This document shows positions 1-13,133 of a stretch of DNA of 64,000 nucleotides, piece after piece. Positions within the stretch are counted from its first letter, which is position 1, and the number at the start of each line of letters is the position of its first letter. Source of the DNA: Panorpa germanica. Taxonomy: Eukaryota; Arthropoda; Insecta; Mecoptera; Panorpidae. A program made the translations under genes and the position numbers. The stretch covers positions 10,234,451 through 10,298,450 of the forward strand of contig OY783213.1 in assembly GCA_963678705.1 (NCBI GenBank), given 5' to 3'. The notes beneath the pieces were generated by a model. That model made no database searches. It was not told the DNA's origin and saw only the letters and a program-made list of their open reading frames with translations.

Positions 1-293
1 AAGTACCGAAAAATAATATACTTTAATGTTAGTGGGATGTTACATTGTACACATACTGGTAGTTATTCTCTTTTGATTAAGTATGAGTAAGATTTGTATG
101 ACATATCATGAGTCTGCATACGTTCGTGTATTACTGGCTACTAAGGCAGTCATCTTTTTTCATGAAGGAATCAAAACTCTTCCTATCCGATGGAGAAAAT
201 GTATTTATGTTGAATGTTCATGTAATTATGTTGAAGTAAACTGAGTAGAAAAATAAGGCATTGCATTTGTATTCTAATAAATTACCAATTAAT

Positions 294-413
294 ACGTCGG
301 TGAAGTACGCAGCCGATTCGATAGAAGTATTCGATTTAACACCGAATTAATTTTGATTTACACCACTCGTCCGAATCGACTGCTATCGAATTGGCTGCGT
401 ACTTCACCGACGT
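294..413. mobile_element. 120-bp MITE with 31-bp inverted repeats
   Basis: The left arm begins ACGTCGGTGAAGTACGCAGC and the right arm is its inverse; 30 of 31 positions match. Perfect 8-bp target duplications CAATTAAT sit at 286-293 and 414-421. The 8-bp duplication fits hAT or a related superfamily. The near-perfect arms suggest recent insertion. Confidence 0.9.
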
Positions 414-421
414 CAATTAAT

Positions 422-3400
422 CTGTATTCAATAAAAATTAAAAAAATTTCGATTTAAAAATAATGTATCTCTCGCATTAGTCACATTTTACCGTAGCCAT
501 GAGTTACATAATTCCTATAACGTTGATAAAACTGCAGTAAACTTACAATTTAACTTGAACGAACTACTAAAATCAACTTGTCGTTTATCTTTGCATGTTA
601 ATCAAATAAAAGCCACTGTATAAATGATTATTATAGAATTTCAAAGACCGGTAGCTTTACGTACTTTAAATAAGTGACTTAACTTAAGAGAATTGGTGAT
701 GTCTTTTGAGTGATCTTAAATCGTACAGATTTAAAACGTTTCTGTCATTCAGTCAGCTGAGTGATTTGTGGTCGTATTTTCTGTGACGCTGACGAATGTC
801 AAGAGTGATTAACTTTATGTTCAATTTTTTTCAAAACTTGTTTTACGACGACTTGTGCAAATTTGATCGATACAGTTACGGGTGACGAGAGTGGGGATGG
901 TGGGTTAAAATTGGTTTTATGAAACTCACAATTCTGGAAAGAGTTTATAGTTTGGTTAAAAAGGTAGGCAGCAATTTTTATGAGTAATGTGCGAATTGGG
1001 ATGCACTCTATCTCTAAAACTCAAAAGGAAAATTCACGTTTGAAATGTTTACAAAATAAAAAATTGTCTTCTTCCTAAAATGACTCCAATGAATACTACC
1101 TTGCATTTATACAGCTGCGTGAAAGGAATTTGGACATGTACAATGCTTACAGAGGTACATTACATTAAATTATAATTTTTGGATTTACCTTGTTTAAATT
1201 TATGATAGCTACAAAATAAATTTATACACGGTTGCAAATAGTTATTATACCTTTTGAGAAATGTCATAAGACTTAATTTTATGATGTCTACTTCTATTAC
1301 GTGTCAGAGATCTGATACAATGCTCTTAGCAATCTTAATAGCCTATTCGCTGATGGTTAGAGTCATAAACAGACCATAATATTTGTAATATTTATCATAA
1401 AATTAAAAAATATTAAATATTTATACTGTTTTTATTAGAAAATACATTAAGAAGTTATTAATATGTAATAAGAAAATAATAATCATAAAATATTTCTCAG
1501 TTAAAAACTATGTTAAATCTATAAAACATAAAGTTTTGCAAGTTTTATGAGAAGCTACAAATTTTTGTGCAAATAGATATTTTGTATTTCAAATATTTTA
1601 TGACTCGCATTAAAATCAAAATATTTTGCAATTATTGTTTCAATATTATTTTGTAGAATTGCTATAAAATAATCAAAGGTATACGTTCATTTTCATAAGT
1701 AATAAAAAAAATTGTTGTTTGCATTTGAATATATGTATATTATTATTTGTTTGATAAATTAAAATATATTTTAATGAAGATGAAGATAAAATAAAATTGG
1801 GAAAGAAGATTTTTCAAACGAGAAACTTGTGTGATTTATGAAATATTAAACTTTGCTTTCTAAACGTCATTTGCATTGGAAAAGAAAAGTAGATTTAATA
1901 GAAAAGAAGAAATGAATACACCAAGGAGCTATAATTTGTTACATATACTTGAAACGTTTTTAATTCAATTATAAAATTAAGGTAGTTATCCCCTTCGGTA
2001 GGATGGGATGTACAAGATATTCTGTCTCACTTCAATAACAAAGATGGGATCCCGGGCTACAGGGGCCCCAAACGTGTGTAAGCAAACATTCGTAAAATAT
2101 TATCCACAATCTCACTTAAACTCTTAGGCCGTACTTAGTTTAGTTCCAAGGAGCATTCAGTGTAAGTAATAATGTATAATCAATATAAAATTATTTTAAT
2201 TTAATGCGAGCGTTTTTGTTCCTTTTGTGAAAAATCTTTACCCATCATTTGGGTCCCCCAACAAATTTTGATACGGAATGAGAGACATGTTCGCAAAAGC
2301 AGTAGCAATTGACAAATGATATATAAGAACATGATAGTCAAAAATTAACTAAAAAAACAAAATTTAAAACTGCAGTAGATTGTAAGAACAGGAAACATGT
2401 TAGACACACTCGGTTATCTCAGTATATGATTTGTTTTCGTAACTATATATGTAGTTTCTTTTGATATCTATTTAATACCAATCTATAACTTAATAATCGA
2501 GTATATAAAAAGTCATTAAATTAGTGTTTTCACATACAGCGTTACTAATCAATATGTAAATAAAAGGTACATTCATTTCTGATGGGCCCCATCTCGTGAT
2601 GCTAAATTATTAAAGGCATAGGCAAGCCCACTTAGCAATTGGTCAAGGCTCAATTACTATTTCCACGCGATAGTAGAAAGTTTGTTTCTCTACTTTTATA
2701 ATTTTGACATTTTTTATTATAATTATTTTACGTATTTTTTTTTTTAACTAATGTTCAGGTAGAGTGCACCTGCACCTAAATATATCAGTAAATCACAAAC
2801 GGAAGCGTTAACGCCCTGGGTGCAACATAAATTAGTATTCCAGTTTCGTGGATTAACATGAGATTTTAATGTGAAACACAAGTGATTAGTTTAACTGGTT
2901 GAGGGCCGGTTTTGAAGGTATTAAGTTTATTGAATTTGTTTTTTTATGTAACTACATATCGTAATTCTTTTCTGAACTGCACTATAATTTGTATTTCATT
3001 AAAAAAGTAGTAGTAATCTCCAATTAAATTGCTCTATTAAGTTTTAATTCGTTACAATTTGAACTTGATCCAAAAATAATTTGTAAAAATATTTGTTTTC
3101 GTTAAAATGTTATCATATCGATATGATTTTCAGATAGTATCACCCTTCAAACGATATGTGTCCAAATTTAACGACATTCTTATCATTAGTTTACAAAATA
3201 TAATGGTTTTAGTGACGTTACTTCTGTTATGTTCAAAACAATGAAAAAATCTGAATTTCGTGTGTTGATAACAGTTGTCAAACATTTTGTCGAAATAGTT
3301 CTAGGAAAAAGAAATATTCTCCAAATTCAGCTCTATGACAATTTTCAAACGACGTATATTCATTAGTCTCATCAAGTATTTCTTAATTATTTTAAGTTTT

Positions 3401-3845
3401 AATAGCATTTTCTAATTTTCGTTCATGAATTAGTCTTGTGGACATTTCTGTTTTTTAACCATAAATTGAATTATTTCTGACAATATCAGTATTTATGTGT
3501 CTTCCAAATATTTATAATTTCATAGCGAAAGTTACTAGTAATTATTAATTAAGAATATTTTATGCATACCTTTTTATAGTGAATTTATGTTTATTCATAT
3601 TGTCGGGATGTTTGTGTATATTTCATTCTACACAACGAACACCTGTCAAGTCAACGGGAGACAAACACAAATTTCTCTATTTGCTGCTTCATTAAGCAGC
3701 GTGTTTATCACACAGCATGCTTGATACGAGTAACATGGAGATGGCAAACATTTCTTCAGTGGAGACGCTTATATTTGCATTTTTATTGTATCTGCTTTTA
3801 CGGCATTACATCCTCCTTGCATTCATTTTACATTTCATTTACAAA
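422..3845. other. no gene seen
   Basis: AT-rich DNA without supported exons. It holds only short relics (GC-rich scraps at 1981-2075 and 2580-2600, dispersed repeat at 2225-2275). Confidence 0.5.
2225..2275. repeat. short dispersed repeat (GGGTCCCCCAAC)
   Basis: The run TTTACCCATCATTTGGGTCC then CCCAACAAATTTTGATAC recurs inverted at 32300-32350. Confidence 0.5.
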
Positions 3846-4090
3846 TCTTGTTTTTTTTAATTCCCTTCTTCCTTTTCGATGTTCGTCTACCTTTTAATCT
3901 TCCTCCATTCCTCCTCCTTACTTTTACCGTCTATCTACTTTCATCTATTTTCTTTAATCGTTGCTCCCTACTTCCTCTGCTTACAGAGTTTCCCTCCTTC
4001 TTCTTTCTTCTCTTTCTCTTTACCTTTATCATTCATACTACTCCTTCCCTCTTTCCTTGCTATAACTCCTCCAATTCACTTTCCACTTAA
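3846..4090. repeat. pyrimidine-rich low-complexity tract
   Basis: About 240 nt almost wholly C/T on the plus strand. Apparent Leu/Phe/Ser-rich open frames here come from composition only. Confidence 0.6.
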
Positions 4091-4161
4091 TGTGTTTAAT
4101 GCAGACGCATATAGTTACAAAAGTATAGTTACAACAAGAAGCCGAAAATAAAAACAGGGTG

Positions 4162-4428
4162 CTTATTTCTAACAATAAATTAAAGGAAATGAAACTACTA
4201 ATTACAAATATATCTAACCACCAGCAAAGAATATTCGAGAAAGCACTGATGCGATTAATAATAGAATATATCAAGATAACACATCAGCATTTAGTGAAGA
4301 AAGAATCCACACCTCAATGCAGTATATGTAATTGTCAAATTACAGTGCAACACTTACATTCAAAACATATAAGGGCATCCGAGAAAGACATAACATCAAA
4401 ATACAATTACAAGAAAATAGTTGCATGA
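4162..4428 (+). pseudogene. LINE pol C-terminal remnant (I/Jockey-like)
   Basis: The open frame carries RLIIEYIKITHQHLVKKEST followed by PQCSICNCQITVQHL. This matches the common distal motif of I/Jockey-group LINEs (RLRIGHT-LTH-YL, then C-x2-C with LTVEHIL). The catalytic domains are absent. An approximately 240-nt pyrimidine-rich tract (3850-4090) precedes it. Confidence 0.7.
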
Positions 4429-7400
4429 GCAAATACGAATGTTTGTAAACTAACTGACCAGTGGATACATGGCTTTACAAGATTATTCTAGCGCGATTTG
4501 TAGACTTGTTCGATCATCGACCAATAATCGTGTCTGATGTCTCCAAATTAATTAATATTTCATTAATTTAATAATTGAATGTTTAATTATTTAATTATCT
4601 TATTAAGAAATCATACTTTCTCCAAGACCAACGTTTGTTTACATCTACGAGGAGTAGTTCTTGATTACACGGCAGCTACTAATTATACATTGGTTCGTTG
4701 AATCGTTAGTAATTTGTGATTATCACGAATTAAAATCATGGAATTATTTTTTTATCGTTTTAATATTCATAAATCTTTGACGGGGAACCAAAACCCATGC
4801 TGATTTAATCTTGATTTTAGGTTAAACTCACTTTCTATGTATTGTAATAGTGATTTAAGTTATGTAATGTTGCTTTATTCTCGATAACAAATGAATTATT
4901 CTGCTAAAATGTTAATGTACTTAAAGTAATTATATTATGAAAGTAATTCGACAGTTGTTTGGGGCGTTAAATACTCCTGTTTTTTTTCCAGTGCCGCATC
5001 AACGCTATGAGTGTTTTTGTAAAACCCTTCTATACTGTAGCTCCCCTTATTTTAGTAATTTGCCATTATAATGCCTTACGTACGCTACTGCTTACTCTAC
5101 TGTACAAAACAGCTCTTCTAAATGACATTTTTTCCAGCCCCTTCGAGAAATATTTATCATCTAGTGAAACTACTAAATTCTATTTATGTAAAAAAATATA
5201 TATTCTATCATTTCTATATTAAATGAAGAGTTTACAATCTAGTTAATAAATTGTAAGTGAAACTTTTGTCTTTGAATTACATTACATTCAATACAGTGTT
5301 CCGCTGTAACACTATATCTGTTTTACAAGCAAATCTTGTTGTTTCCTGACCCTACATGATATGAATCTCATCTCGTTTCACAGTTAACAACCGATGCTAG
5401 CGATATGGAGCCCATCCGTCATTTAAATGTCACTCACCTCATCAACAGCTCATCTTGTTGTCTGTTTTTATTTTTAAAAACCTCATAAATTTCTAGAAAG
5501 TTTAATTCAAATTTAATGGCCTTATAATAATGTCAACTGAATCTCTTTTATGAGAATTAAGACTTTATGATGTAAACTTACACATGCGACAAATTTATGG
5601 AAGATAACAAATTGATATCATTTGTAATTTATCGATATTATCGAAAGTGGACAATCTGTTTGGAGTCAGATAGATCTGTGACGTTCTGCGTGCTATAGGT
5701 AGTGACATTTAAATTTGTTCTCATGTCTCATGTCGTGAAACATCTGTAAATTATTCCAAACTTCCAATACCCCACGGCGCTGGGCTCTAGCTTTCATCAA
5801 AATATTTCTCATCAATGTAATATGTTTATATGTTTTCTATAATAAAAATAAACTTTTGATTTATTCATTTGCATCTGCAATATTTATTTCATGGTTCTAG
5901 GAATTATTGCCATCGATATTAATAATCAAATGATATATCGGTTTGTTTATAACACATACTTCAAAGTCAAATCAAGGTCAATCTATGATGCATACCGTTG
6001 CATTGCTAGAACCAAGTAAAGAGAGACAGACTTTGTGACTGCAACAACGGAATAATCAGCAGCCAAGGTAGCTCGAAATATTAGAAAACTACCGTACTAA
6101 GTTAGCGATCTGGGTTTGCACCCCGATGTTCACAATGTAACAGAATTGTGTTAAACGTTGGTAAATAATTAAATGTATTGCTAGTTAAAAATATTACGTT
6201 AAATTATACATGAGATTACGTTTAAGTTATAGCTTTGAGCTTTAAATATGTAAAATTCAAGAAATTAATTTCTCATTTCATCTAAAATGGTTAATATTAT
6301 TGTAAACACATATATGTTAATACAAATTAATAGTTTAAATGGTTTCCTAGACCTACAGTCCTTTTCTCAACAACATGAATAAACCACACTGCTGCCAATG
6401 TCCACAAAACGTGGAATATACACTTGATTTTGTTAAAACCCACACCTTATTTAAGTAATGTAATATTTCAACAATTACTCTATCACCTGTACTTTTAAAT
6501 AAACAACAAACATTATTACATGCAGCGCTAATTGTTATCGTTGACCTTTCTCTCTCCCGCTCTTTCGTCTGCATGACTCACCGTCAGCAACGTCCTTGTG
6601 ACCTTGACCATCCCATGTCCATGCCCATCTAACCTAACGCAGATATTTGCATGGCGAGCAGCAGCACACGAGCGGTCTTACCGTGATCGCACTGATAAAG
6701 TAAATATAAATGAAGATACAAATATTCGTTCTCCTCGAAACCTTCGAAAAAATCTTTGTTCTTCCATTGCATAGAATCATCATTTTAGGATTACACTAAA
6801 AATACTGTTTCAACTCAATCACAAGGAACGATTCAAATTTCCCTTATAAATAATCGATATTCTATCCATGTATATGAGTTTAATATCTGATACTAATATA
6901 TCATAATATGAAGTAATAAAGATATATTGATCGCTACCAATAAAATAGATTAACACTCGGATGCAATACACACAACAAACTGCAAACAGGAAATGAACCA
7001 TTTGTTGCTCTATTAACTCCTTTAATGTCTTTTAAACGTAAGTGTAATACCAATCACAATAAAACTTGATATTACCACAAAACTATTTCCGCGAGAGTCA
7101 TGCGGTTTGTGAATTAATAAACGTTATCAAAATATAAGCATCGAATTCTGTGATGTGATTTGAAAGAGATTTACTGGAAGTGAGTACAGAAAGTTAGCTA
7201 TCTAAGGTGTGAGGAGGGAAAGAATGAAACAGCGGAAAACCTATAAGATTTTTATATGCTTAAACAGTTGTAAGAAATCAGGAAAATATGACAAAGTAGT
7301 TTTAATTAAAAAGTTATCCAGAGCTGATCAAAAACAATGTTTTTGAATCAGTTTTTAGATATACAAATTTCACTACAATTTCATTGTTTAATTTCTGAAA

Positions 7401-7503
7401 TTCAGGAAGCGAATCGTTAAATTCTTGTAGCACATGTTACACGCTGCACTAATTTCCTTTACAATAAAACGAGAGTATTCCACCAGCATTGGTTTTATCT
7501 CTA
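4429..7503. other. no gene seen
   Basis: A strong acceptor (ctgttttttttccag) at 4991 opens a 77-codon frame to 5222 (CRINAMSVFVKPFYTV), but there is no donor or family match. Otherwise AT-rich, except the motif cluster near 6.57-6.7 kb. Confidence 0.4.
6570..6612. promoter_or_regulatory. clustered AP-1 and nuclear-receptor half-site motifs
   Basis: GCATGACTCACC (AP-1 core TGACTCA) is followed 22 bp later by TGACCTTGACC (extended half-site TCAAGGTCA on the minus strand, FTZ-F1/ERR type). An ATTTGCAT octamer lies at 6645. The stretch is GC-richer than its flanks and not repeat-like. Confidence 0.3.
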
Positions 7504-7830
7504 AAGCCGACGCCAAACGACGCGCCGGCGATGAGAAGAAGTTCGGGCTGTTTTCTACTCCCACCACACACTTGATCCACATGTCATGCACTGCTGCACG
7601 AATCGTCCAACAAAGGAAGGTTTTATACTTGAAAATTTCTTTATTTACTTGAAAGTTTTTGTTAAACAGTGTCAGTGTCAATAATATCAACACATAAATA
7701 AAATAAAAAAATCATTCGGATCAAACATTCGTTCTGCAGTGTAGCAGGAAACTTGCCAGGTCAATCTTCTAATATTTCCCTGACTCGTTGGATTCGAATC
7801 AAACGTTCACCGCATCGTCTGGAGCCGGCT
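7504..7830 (-). repeat. family A repeat, copy 1
   Basis: Bounded by GCCGACGCCAAACGACG and CATCGTCTGGAGCCGGC, an imperfect inverted pair. Interior CGAATCGTCCAACAAAGGAA is shared with copy 2. Open frames here on both strands are repeat-derived. Confidence 0.65.
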
Positions 7831-10800
7831 TAGCGCGAGTAACTGATTACTTGAGCGGCTTGTCAACATGATTCGACCTGTTTACGTTATGACGAATGAA
7901 ATTTGTTAAAAAAGTGAAAATCTAAGGAAAAGATTGTGAAACTTAAGCAGCATGTTATCAGATGTGCTCTATACTGCATTCCATGCCCCGTTCCCTTTCC
8001 TCTCTTTGTGGAAGTGAAATCCAATGCGGAAGATGGATTAAAATACCTTCAGTTGTGTCATGTTCAGTTGATATGTGTCTGGGTATATCAGTCGTCGTGT
8101 TTTGTTTTGTAAACATGGAAAGCATGGGCATCCGTAGAAAATGTTGCAGCAGGGGATAAAGAGATTATCAAATGAAATAACCGCTTCTATGGACGCCAAT
8201 GATGGTAGGTAATAATATCTGAATGCAGGCAGACATACTCGTATATGATGATATTAATTACTATGATAAAGACAAAATGTCGTTGTTCTAATTCACTGTA
8301 TTGAATATACCAGTACTCGTATCAAGGGGAAAGCATGAAAACCAAATAGAAGATATGTATAACAGACGATTTCCCCAACTCACAATTAAAATGAATGGAT
8401 AAACAAATAAATTTCATGACGCATTACGTCAGAGGAAAAGTTATAAAATAAGTCGCTAAACTGTCTTATTTTTGTATCAGCTTGCAATACATATCTGAAA
8501 TACAGAATTACGTATTGCACTGCAATTTTTTGCGATAAAAAACAAATTCTCTCTGAAGAACATTTGCATAAACATTGTGTAATAGCTGTGACGTCATTTT
8601 GTTACCGTTATGTTAATTTGTTGCAGCATTCTTCGATTTATTTCGCACGTACGTGTCTTATCATGGAACCAAACCAGTAATTTAATGCCGCGTGAATATC
8701 ATGATGACGAAACGGAACAAAATACATTACGAAAGTTTATGTAATGCAAATGTAATTTGTTTTATTGAATTACAATAACACTGAGAGTATTTTATGAGTA
8801 TTACATAAACAGTCAAATAAAAAAGGTTACTAAGGTTAAGCGTAACTTCTTTTTGATATTGTTAGCTCTTGCAAGTTTGTTAAAGTTGACTAACATCAAA
8901 TTGCTGAATTTTGTTATCTAAATACGCGTTAAATGTTATAAAATGTTGTGAAAAACTTAGGAAATATTAAATAAACAGACGCCTACACTTTGAATATATC
9001 TTTAAAGATATTTTTTAAATGTCAACTTGCAATATAAATGTAAAACGCTTGCCTCTAATTTGGCTTAGGTATAATTTTCTTAAAGTGACAGTTTAAAAAA
9101 GGCAAACATTCACAAATAGTTGACTAGTATCAAACGCATGAGATTTATCGTATAAAACGTTTGTTGTCGACATCGACTTGTTTTTGAAAGCCACCTCTTT
9201 GAAAATATCAGTGATAACACATTTATACGATTACCGCTACAGATACAAACCCTAGTGCTAGCTGCCCAGTAAACATTTAGAAGTCCGTTTACCATCATAT
9301 TGAAGATGCGTATGATTCTTTTGTCATGAAAGAGTTCATTTACAGTTCAATTTCTCACAGTCGTTCATATGAAACGTCTATTTTATCGACTACAAATGAC
9401 AAAACCACTCCACCTGTCGGAATACAAATGAAGATAAAGTTGATGCGAACTATAATTGAAGTGCAATAGTGATAGAAACGTCACAAAACAGGACACTTCA
9501 CTAAATTGTTTCCCGAGTGAACACTCGTTCTCTCCTGTTTGTATTTTTCATACGATAAATACAACGGGTTTGAAACGCACTGTGTAGTTCTGTGGACCTT
9601 AATCAGTTCCTATAAAGGAAGGAATCTAAAGAAAGAAATTAAATCAATTTAAACGAGACAAAGTACCGTTAGGGAAACATATAGGCCCACGCAAAATGAT
9701 TATTAGCCCGTTAAAATTGAGATCTCTGTTGGAAACAAGTATATTTTATAGAGTTGGAGGCCCTTAACGTGTAAGGCACTACCCCTATGATCGCACCCTT
9801 CTTATTTCTTCTCTAAAAGGGGCTCAGTAGATGTACTCATATCTATAAATGTGATCCAAGCGTATCCCTGGTAGAAATACTACAGGAGACCCCTTTATTT
9901 TCTTAAGTTGCGTGGATTTCGAGTAGCTGGTGATACAACCACTGAAGTGTTTTCATAGGACTCTGCCTGCGGTTCTGTTTTTTAAACAATACCAACATTT
10001 ATTCGGTAGCATTATCCATTGCACGGCAACCACTTAAAGGGGCGACGCGCAGGGCACTTCAGTTGATTGTATATCTGACTTTAAGCGCAATTTTAAAAGG
10101 GAAAATATTTGTATCTTCTTAATTGACTTTTTAATGTAAATAACCATAAAAATAGAGCATGTGGGTTATTTCAAAACAGTAGCTATTTAATTATTCATTT
10201 ACTTTCATTCACTATTAGCTGATTAGCACTTCTAAGAATGTTTTGACCACGTTTTATACGGTTAATTACTGGTTTTTGTATTTAGCGTACACGATTCTTA
10301 TTAATTAGGATATGCATCGTTAAGGTAAATTAGAGAGAAAGAAATTCGCTTGCAAATTATTTAGGATTTATATTTAGATATTGTAATATTCATTATCTAA
10401 CAACTAAAATATTTAACATTTGAATAAACCAACCGTGTAACAATTCAGTTTGTATTTTGCAGTGAACCAACCACCATGCACTATAATCAATAAAAAATAG
10501 TTGATTGTACAAAGCGATTGTGTTCTTAAATGCAAGCAGGCCTTGTCCTAATGAACTATACTTTTTAATTGAAATTTGTATTATTTAATCAGATTGTGAT
10601 CTTAATTTTTATATCACGACTTTTTCTATTATGGTAATATCATAATTGATCGGCCAATACCTACCTATAACAATCCTATAACAAAAGAAAATCGATTTTA
10701 CAATATTTCAACTAAAAGCAAGGAAATTTCTTTCGGTTTTCTAAATTGTTAGCGTTATGTTTCCTTTGTTAATCTTATAACATTTTTTTGTTGACATTTG

Positions 10801-11639
10801 ATAGATGTTACTCTTAGTTTGGTTTTTGAAGCAGGTAGGGTAAATATGGAACGTAAAAAAACGAACATTTGCAACATATTTTATTTCTTTATTTCAGTAA
10901 AGGTATAAAAGCTGCTTAAATCATCATTTTCACAAAATCCTAGCAAAAATAATAAACATCCATTTCCATTACGCTATTTCATATTATTATAAATATATTT
11001 TCTTTACCAACGCGTGTTTTACGATTATTATAATCACCACAGTCGGGGTGTGGTTGCAGCCCCTCTTCTACAACAAATCAACTGGGTTTAAAACACCAAA
11101 TCCTCCAACCCAAACTAAACATAAAGTGTCTGTTGTTGCGTACATTATTTACAGATAATATGTTGAATAAATTTGTCATAAATAACAGATTTACATAAAA
11201 TTTGTGATAAATACGCATTATATGATCTGTGACTAATAAAAAACCGATATTGTTGTAGTTGGAGTTGTAGTTGGAGCCATCAAATTAATGCCCGATGTTG
11301 TGCAACTCGCGTGTAGATGGCGTTGAGAGCAGATGGTGGGGATGGAGATGAAGGTGGCGGGACTCTTTTGTTATAATGTCACGTAGTTATTCTCTTCGGT
11401 AGATTTATTTTGTAAAATCATCTGTAATATCCAGGAAAAATACAGCATTGTAAAATATAGCACAAGTATGCGTGCTGCGATTTAAAAACAACATGAGGTA
11501 ATGTTTGCAATGTCTAAATTAGTGACAAATTACTTAATAACTATAAAATGTTATACGTTGTATTTCGCTAGCGGATACACTTGCACTTAAATCTATTTAT
11601 GTTACAGAAGCACGAATAAATAAAAAGGCATTGTCTTGC
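7831..11639. other. no gene seen outside one family C MITE
   Basis: AT-rich. A 65-codon frame at 7962-8159 has no supporting features. Family C occupies 9265-9516. Confidence 0.45.
9265..9516. mobile_element. family C MITE, copy 1
   Basis: Left end CCCAGTAAACATTT; right end decayed (AAATTGTTTCCCGAG). The interior shares CCTGTCGGAATACAAATGAA with the other copies. Confidence 0.7.
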
Positions 11640-11812
11640 TAATGTGTAAAAATGTAGGGTCCTAATAAAAATTCCAAGTTTTTCCCATCGTCGCACTTTT
11701 GTGATCGCCGCCATCTTAAAAAAATGACGGTCAAAAATAGATCCGTCCAATAGATAGGTCCAATGAAAAATTTCATCATTATCAATCTGATAGAGGGCTC
11801 AATTTCCTACAA
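11640..11812. repeat. dispersed repeat with AAGATGGCGGC core
   Basis: Shares GGGTCTAATAAAAATTCC-type sequence, AAGATGGCGGC and CTATCAGATT in reverse with 30775-30872. Confidence 0.5.
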
Positions 11813-11834
11813 TGTCCTACAAATTTATAGATTA

Positions 11835-12169
11835 CTAGCTGTCCCGGCCACGCGTTGCTGTGACTAACGTAGCGCCATCTATTGAATATTTACTCAATCT
11901 AGTCAACAGATTTCGATTTACTCAACAGAATATTTACTCAATCTAGTCAACAGATGTCGCCATCATCGTCGCCCGATGTCATATGTCATATACAGATAAT
12001 TAATAGACAAATAATTAGCAATAAGATAAATAAATTGAGATGTAAGGTATCCTATCTTTCAAGTTGGATCAAACTGGACACGGTGTACAAATTTCATTAA
12101 AATCGGTTAAGTAGTTTAGGAGTCCATAGCGGACAACACAGTGACACGTAATTTATATATATTAAGATA
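11835..12169 (+). mobile_element. RTE-like LINE/SINE 3' fragment, copy 1
   Basis: It starts CTAGCTGTCCCGGCCACGCG and ends in an atatatattaagata tail. The segment AAAATCGGTTAAGTAGTTTAGGAG is the type of conserved 3' run used by insect RTE elements. An internal roughly 40-bp direct duplication (GAATATTTACTCAATCTAGT) is present. Two reverse copies occur at 33 and 42 kb. Confidence 0.65.
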
Positions 12170-12454
12170 AATATAATAACTTACAATTAAATTACTATTT
12201 ATTATAATTAATAATTTTAATTTTAACTATATAAGTTATTTATATAACAAAAATGAATTAATTGTCAATAAAAATAATTAAAAAAATTCAATCCTCTAAC
12301 TACACAAATAAACTTGAAGGTTATGTTGGTTGTTTAAAAAAACATCTGAATTCACAAAATTATTTATACACACTTCAAAACTCTTTAAAAAATAATTACA
12401 TTTAATATTTTAATCAGCACATGAATTGAATAACAAAATTTTTTTCAAATTAAT

Positions 12455-12738
12455 CGTAGCACCATCTGTCGGGACAAACTAAAATTGAAATAGAATAATA
12501 TTGAATGCGATGATAGCGCCGTCCGCCGGATCTAATGTAAAACATTCCAAAATCAACAACTCCTTATAAATAAGAAATTAATTGAAAAAACATTTTCCAG
12601 TAGACCAAACTGTAAATCTAAACCATTCTCGAATCTCCACGAACACACACAAAAAATTTCATCAAAATTGGTCCAGTCGTTTAGGAGGAGTTCAGTCACA
12701 TACACACGCACACAAGAAATATATATATTAAGATAAAT
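12455..12738 (+). mobile_element. second RTE-like 3' end, different subfamily
   Basis: It contains TTGGTCCAGTCGTTTAGGAG then a CA-rich stretch and the same atatatattaagata tail as the 11835 element. Two different elements sharing one tail sequence, side by side, suggest a shared retrotransposition machinery. Confidence 0.6.
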
Positions 12739-12776
12739 TTATGATTTTTTATTAATATTCGCAAATTCTTTTTCAG

Positions 12777-12823
12777 AAAATGGAATGAACGAAGTAACAA
12801 ATGCTTCAGCAAGACGACAACGG
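12777..12823 (+). CDS. exon-like 47-nt segment
   Basis: Acceptor caaattctttttcag and donor gtaagc enclose a segment open as NGMNEVTNASARRQR, leaving in phase 0. The 41462 segment would enter in phase 0. No family recognised. Short open spans like this arise by chance in 64 kb. Confidence 0.25.
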
Positions 12824-12968
12824 GTAAGCCCAAATTTTCATTACTACAACCTTAAACTAGAAATGTTCCGGTTAACACAAAACATACATCTACCTAATGT
12901 TTACATATATTTTATATAAAAATATTTACGTTTAATTAAATTTAGATGTTTTAAAATTATTGAATTTT

Positions 12969-13133
12969 TCAACAATAACTATAAAGTACTTTTGCACGTG
13001 GATGTACCACACCACGTTGTGAAAAATATGAGCGTATACCGCAGCAAGGTAATGAGAGGTCAATGACCCCGGTCCGGAACCATAGGGCTTCAGGAACTCC
13101 GGCCCCGATCCCCGCTACGGCACCAGGAGCAAA
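12969..13133 (-). other. open GC-rich segment, unknown
   Basis: 55 codons open on the minus strand after a weak acceptor (catatag): APGAVAGIGAGVPEALWFRT and GVIDLSLPCC, then TGA. Strikingly GC-rich against AT-rich flanks, perhaps a transposon relic. The plus strand carries a nuclear-receptor-like palindrome (13057-13069). Confidence 0.3.
13057..13069. promoter_or_regulatory. ecdysone-receptor-like palindrome (IR1)
   Basis: AGGTCAATGACCC: two nuclear-receptor half-sites, inverted, spaced by one base, one base away from the ideal EcR/USP pal1 element. It sits in a GC-rich segment that may be a transposon relic. Confidence 0.35.

Noticed and set aside
3848-4151. Two overlapping Leu/Phe/Ser-rich open frames
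   Set aside because: They come from the pyrimidine-rich tract and have no domain or splice support.
5007-5222. 71-residue plus frame after a strong acceptor
   Set aside because: No donor, family match or conserved motif; kept only as a remark in the gap entry.
5434-5457. 24-nt minus microexon between aaaaacag and gtgagt
   Set aside because: Too short to separate from chance and the acceptor is purine-rich.
6587-6633. Minus-strand exon candidate between ggttag and gtgagt
   Set aside because: Two frames are open and neither looks protein-like; the acceptor lacks a pyrimidine tract.
7388-7693. 101-residue minus frame
   Set aside because: It lies in family A repeat sequence and is broken in the other copies.
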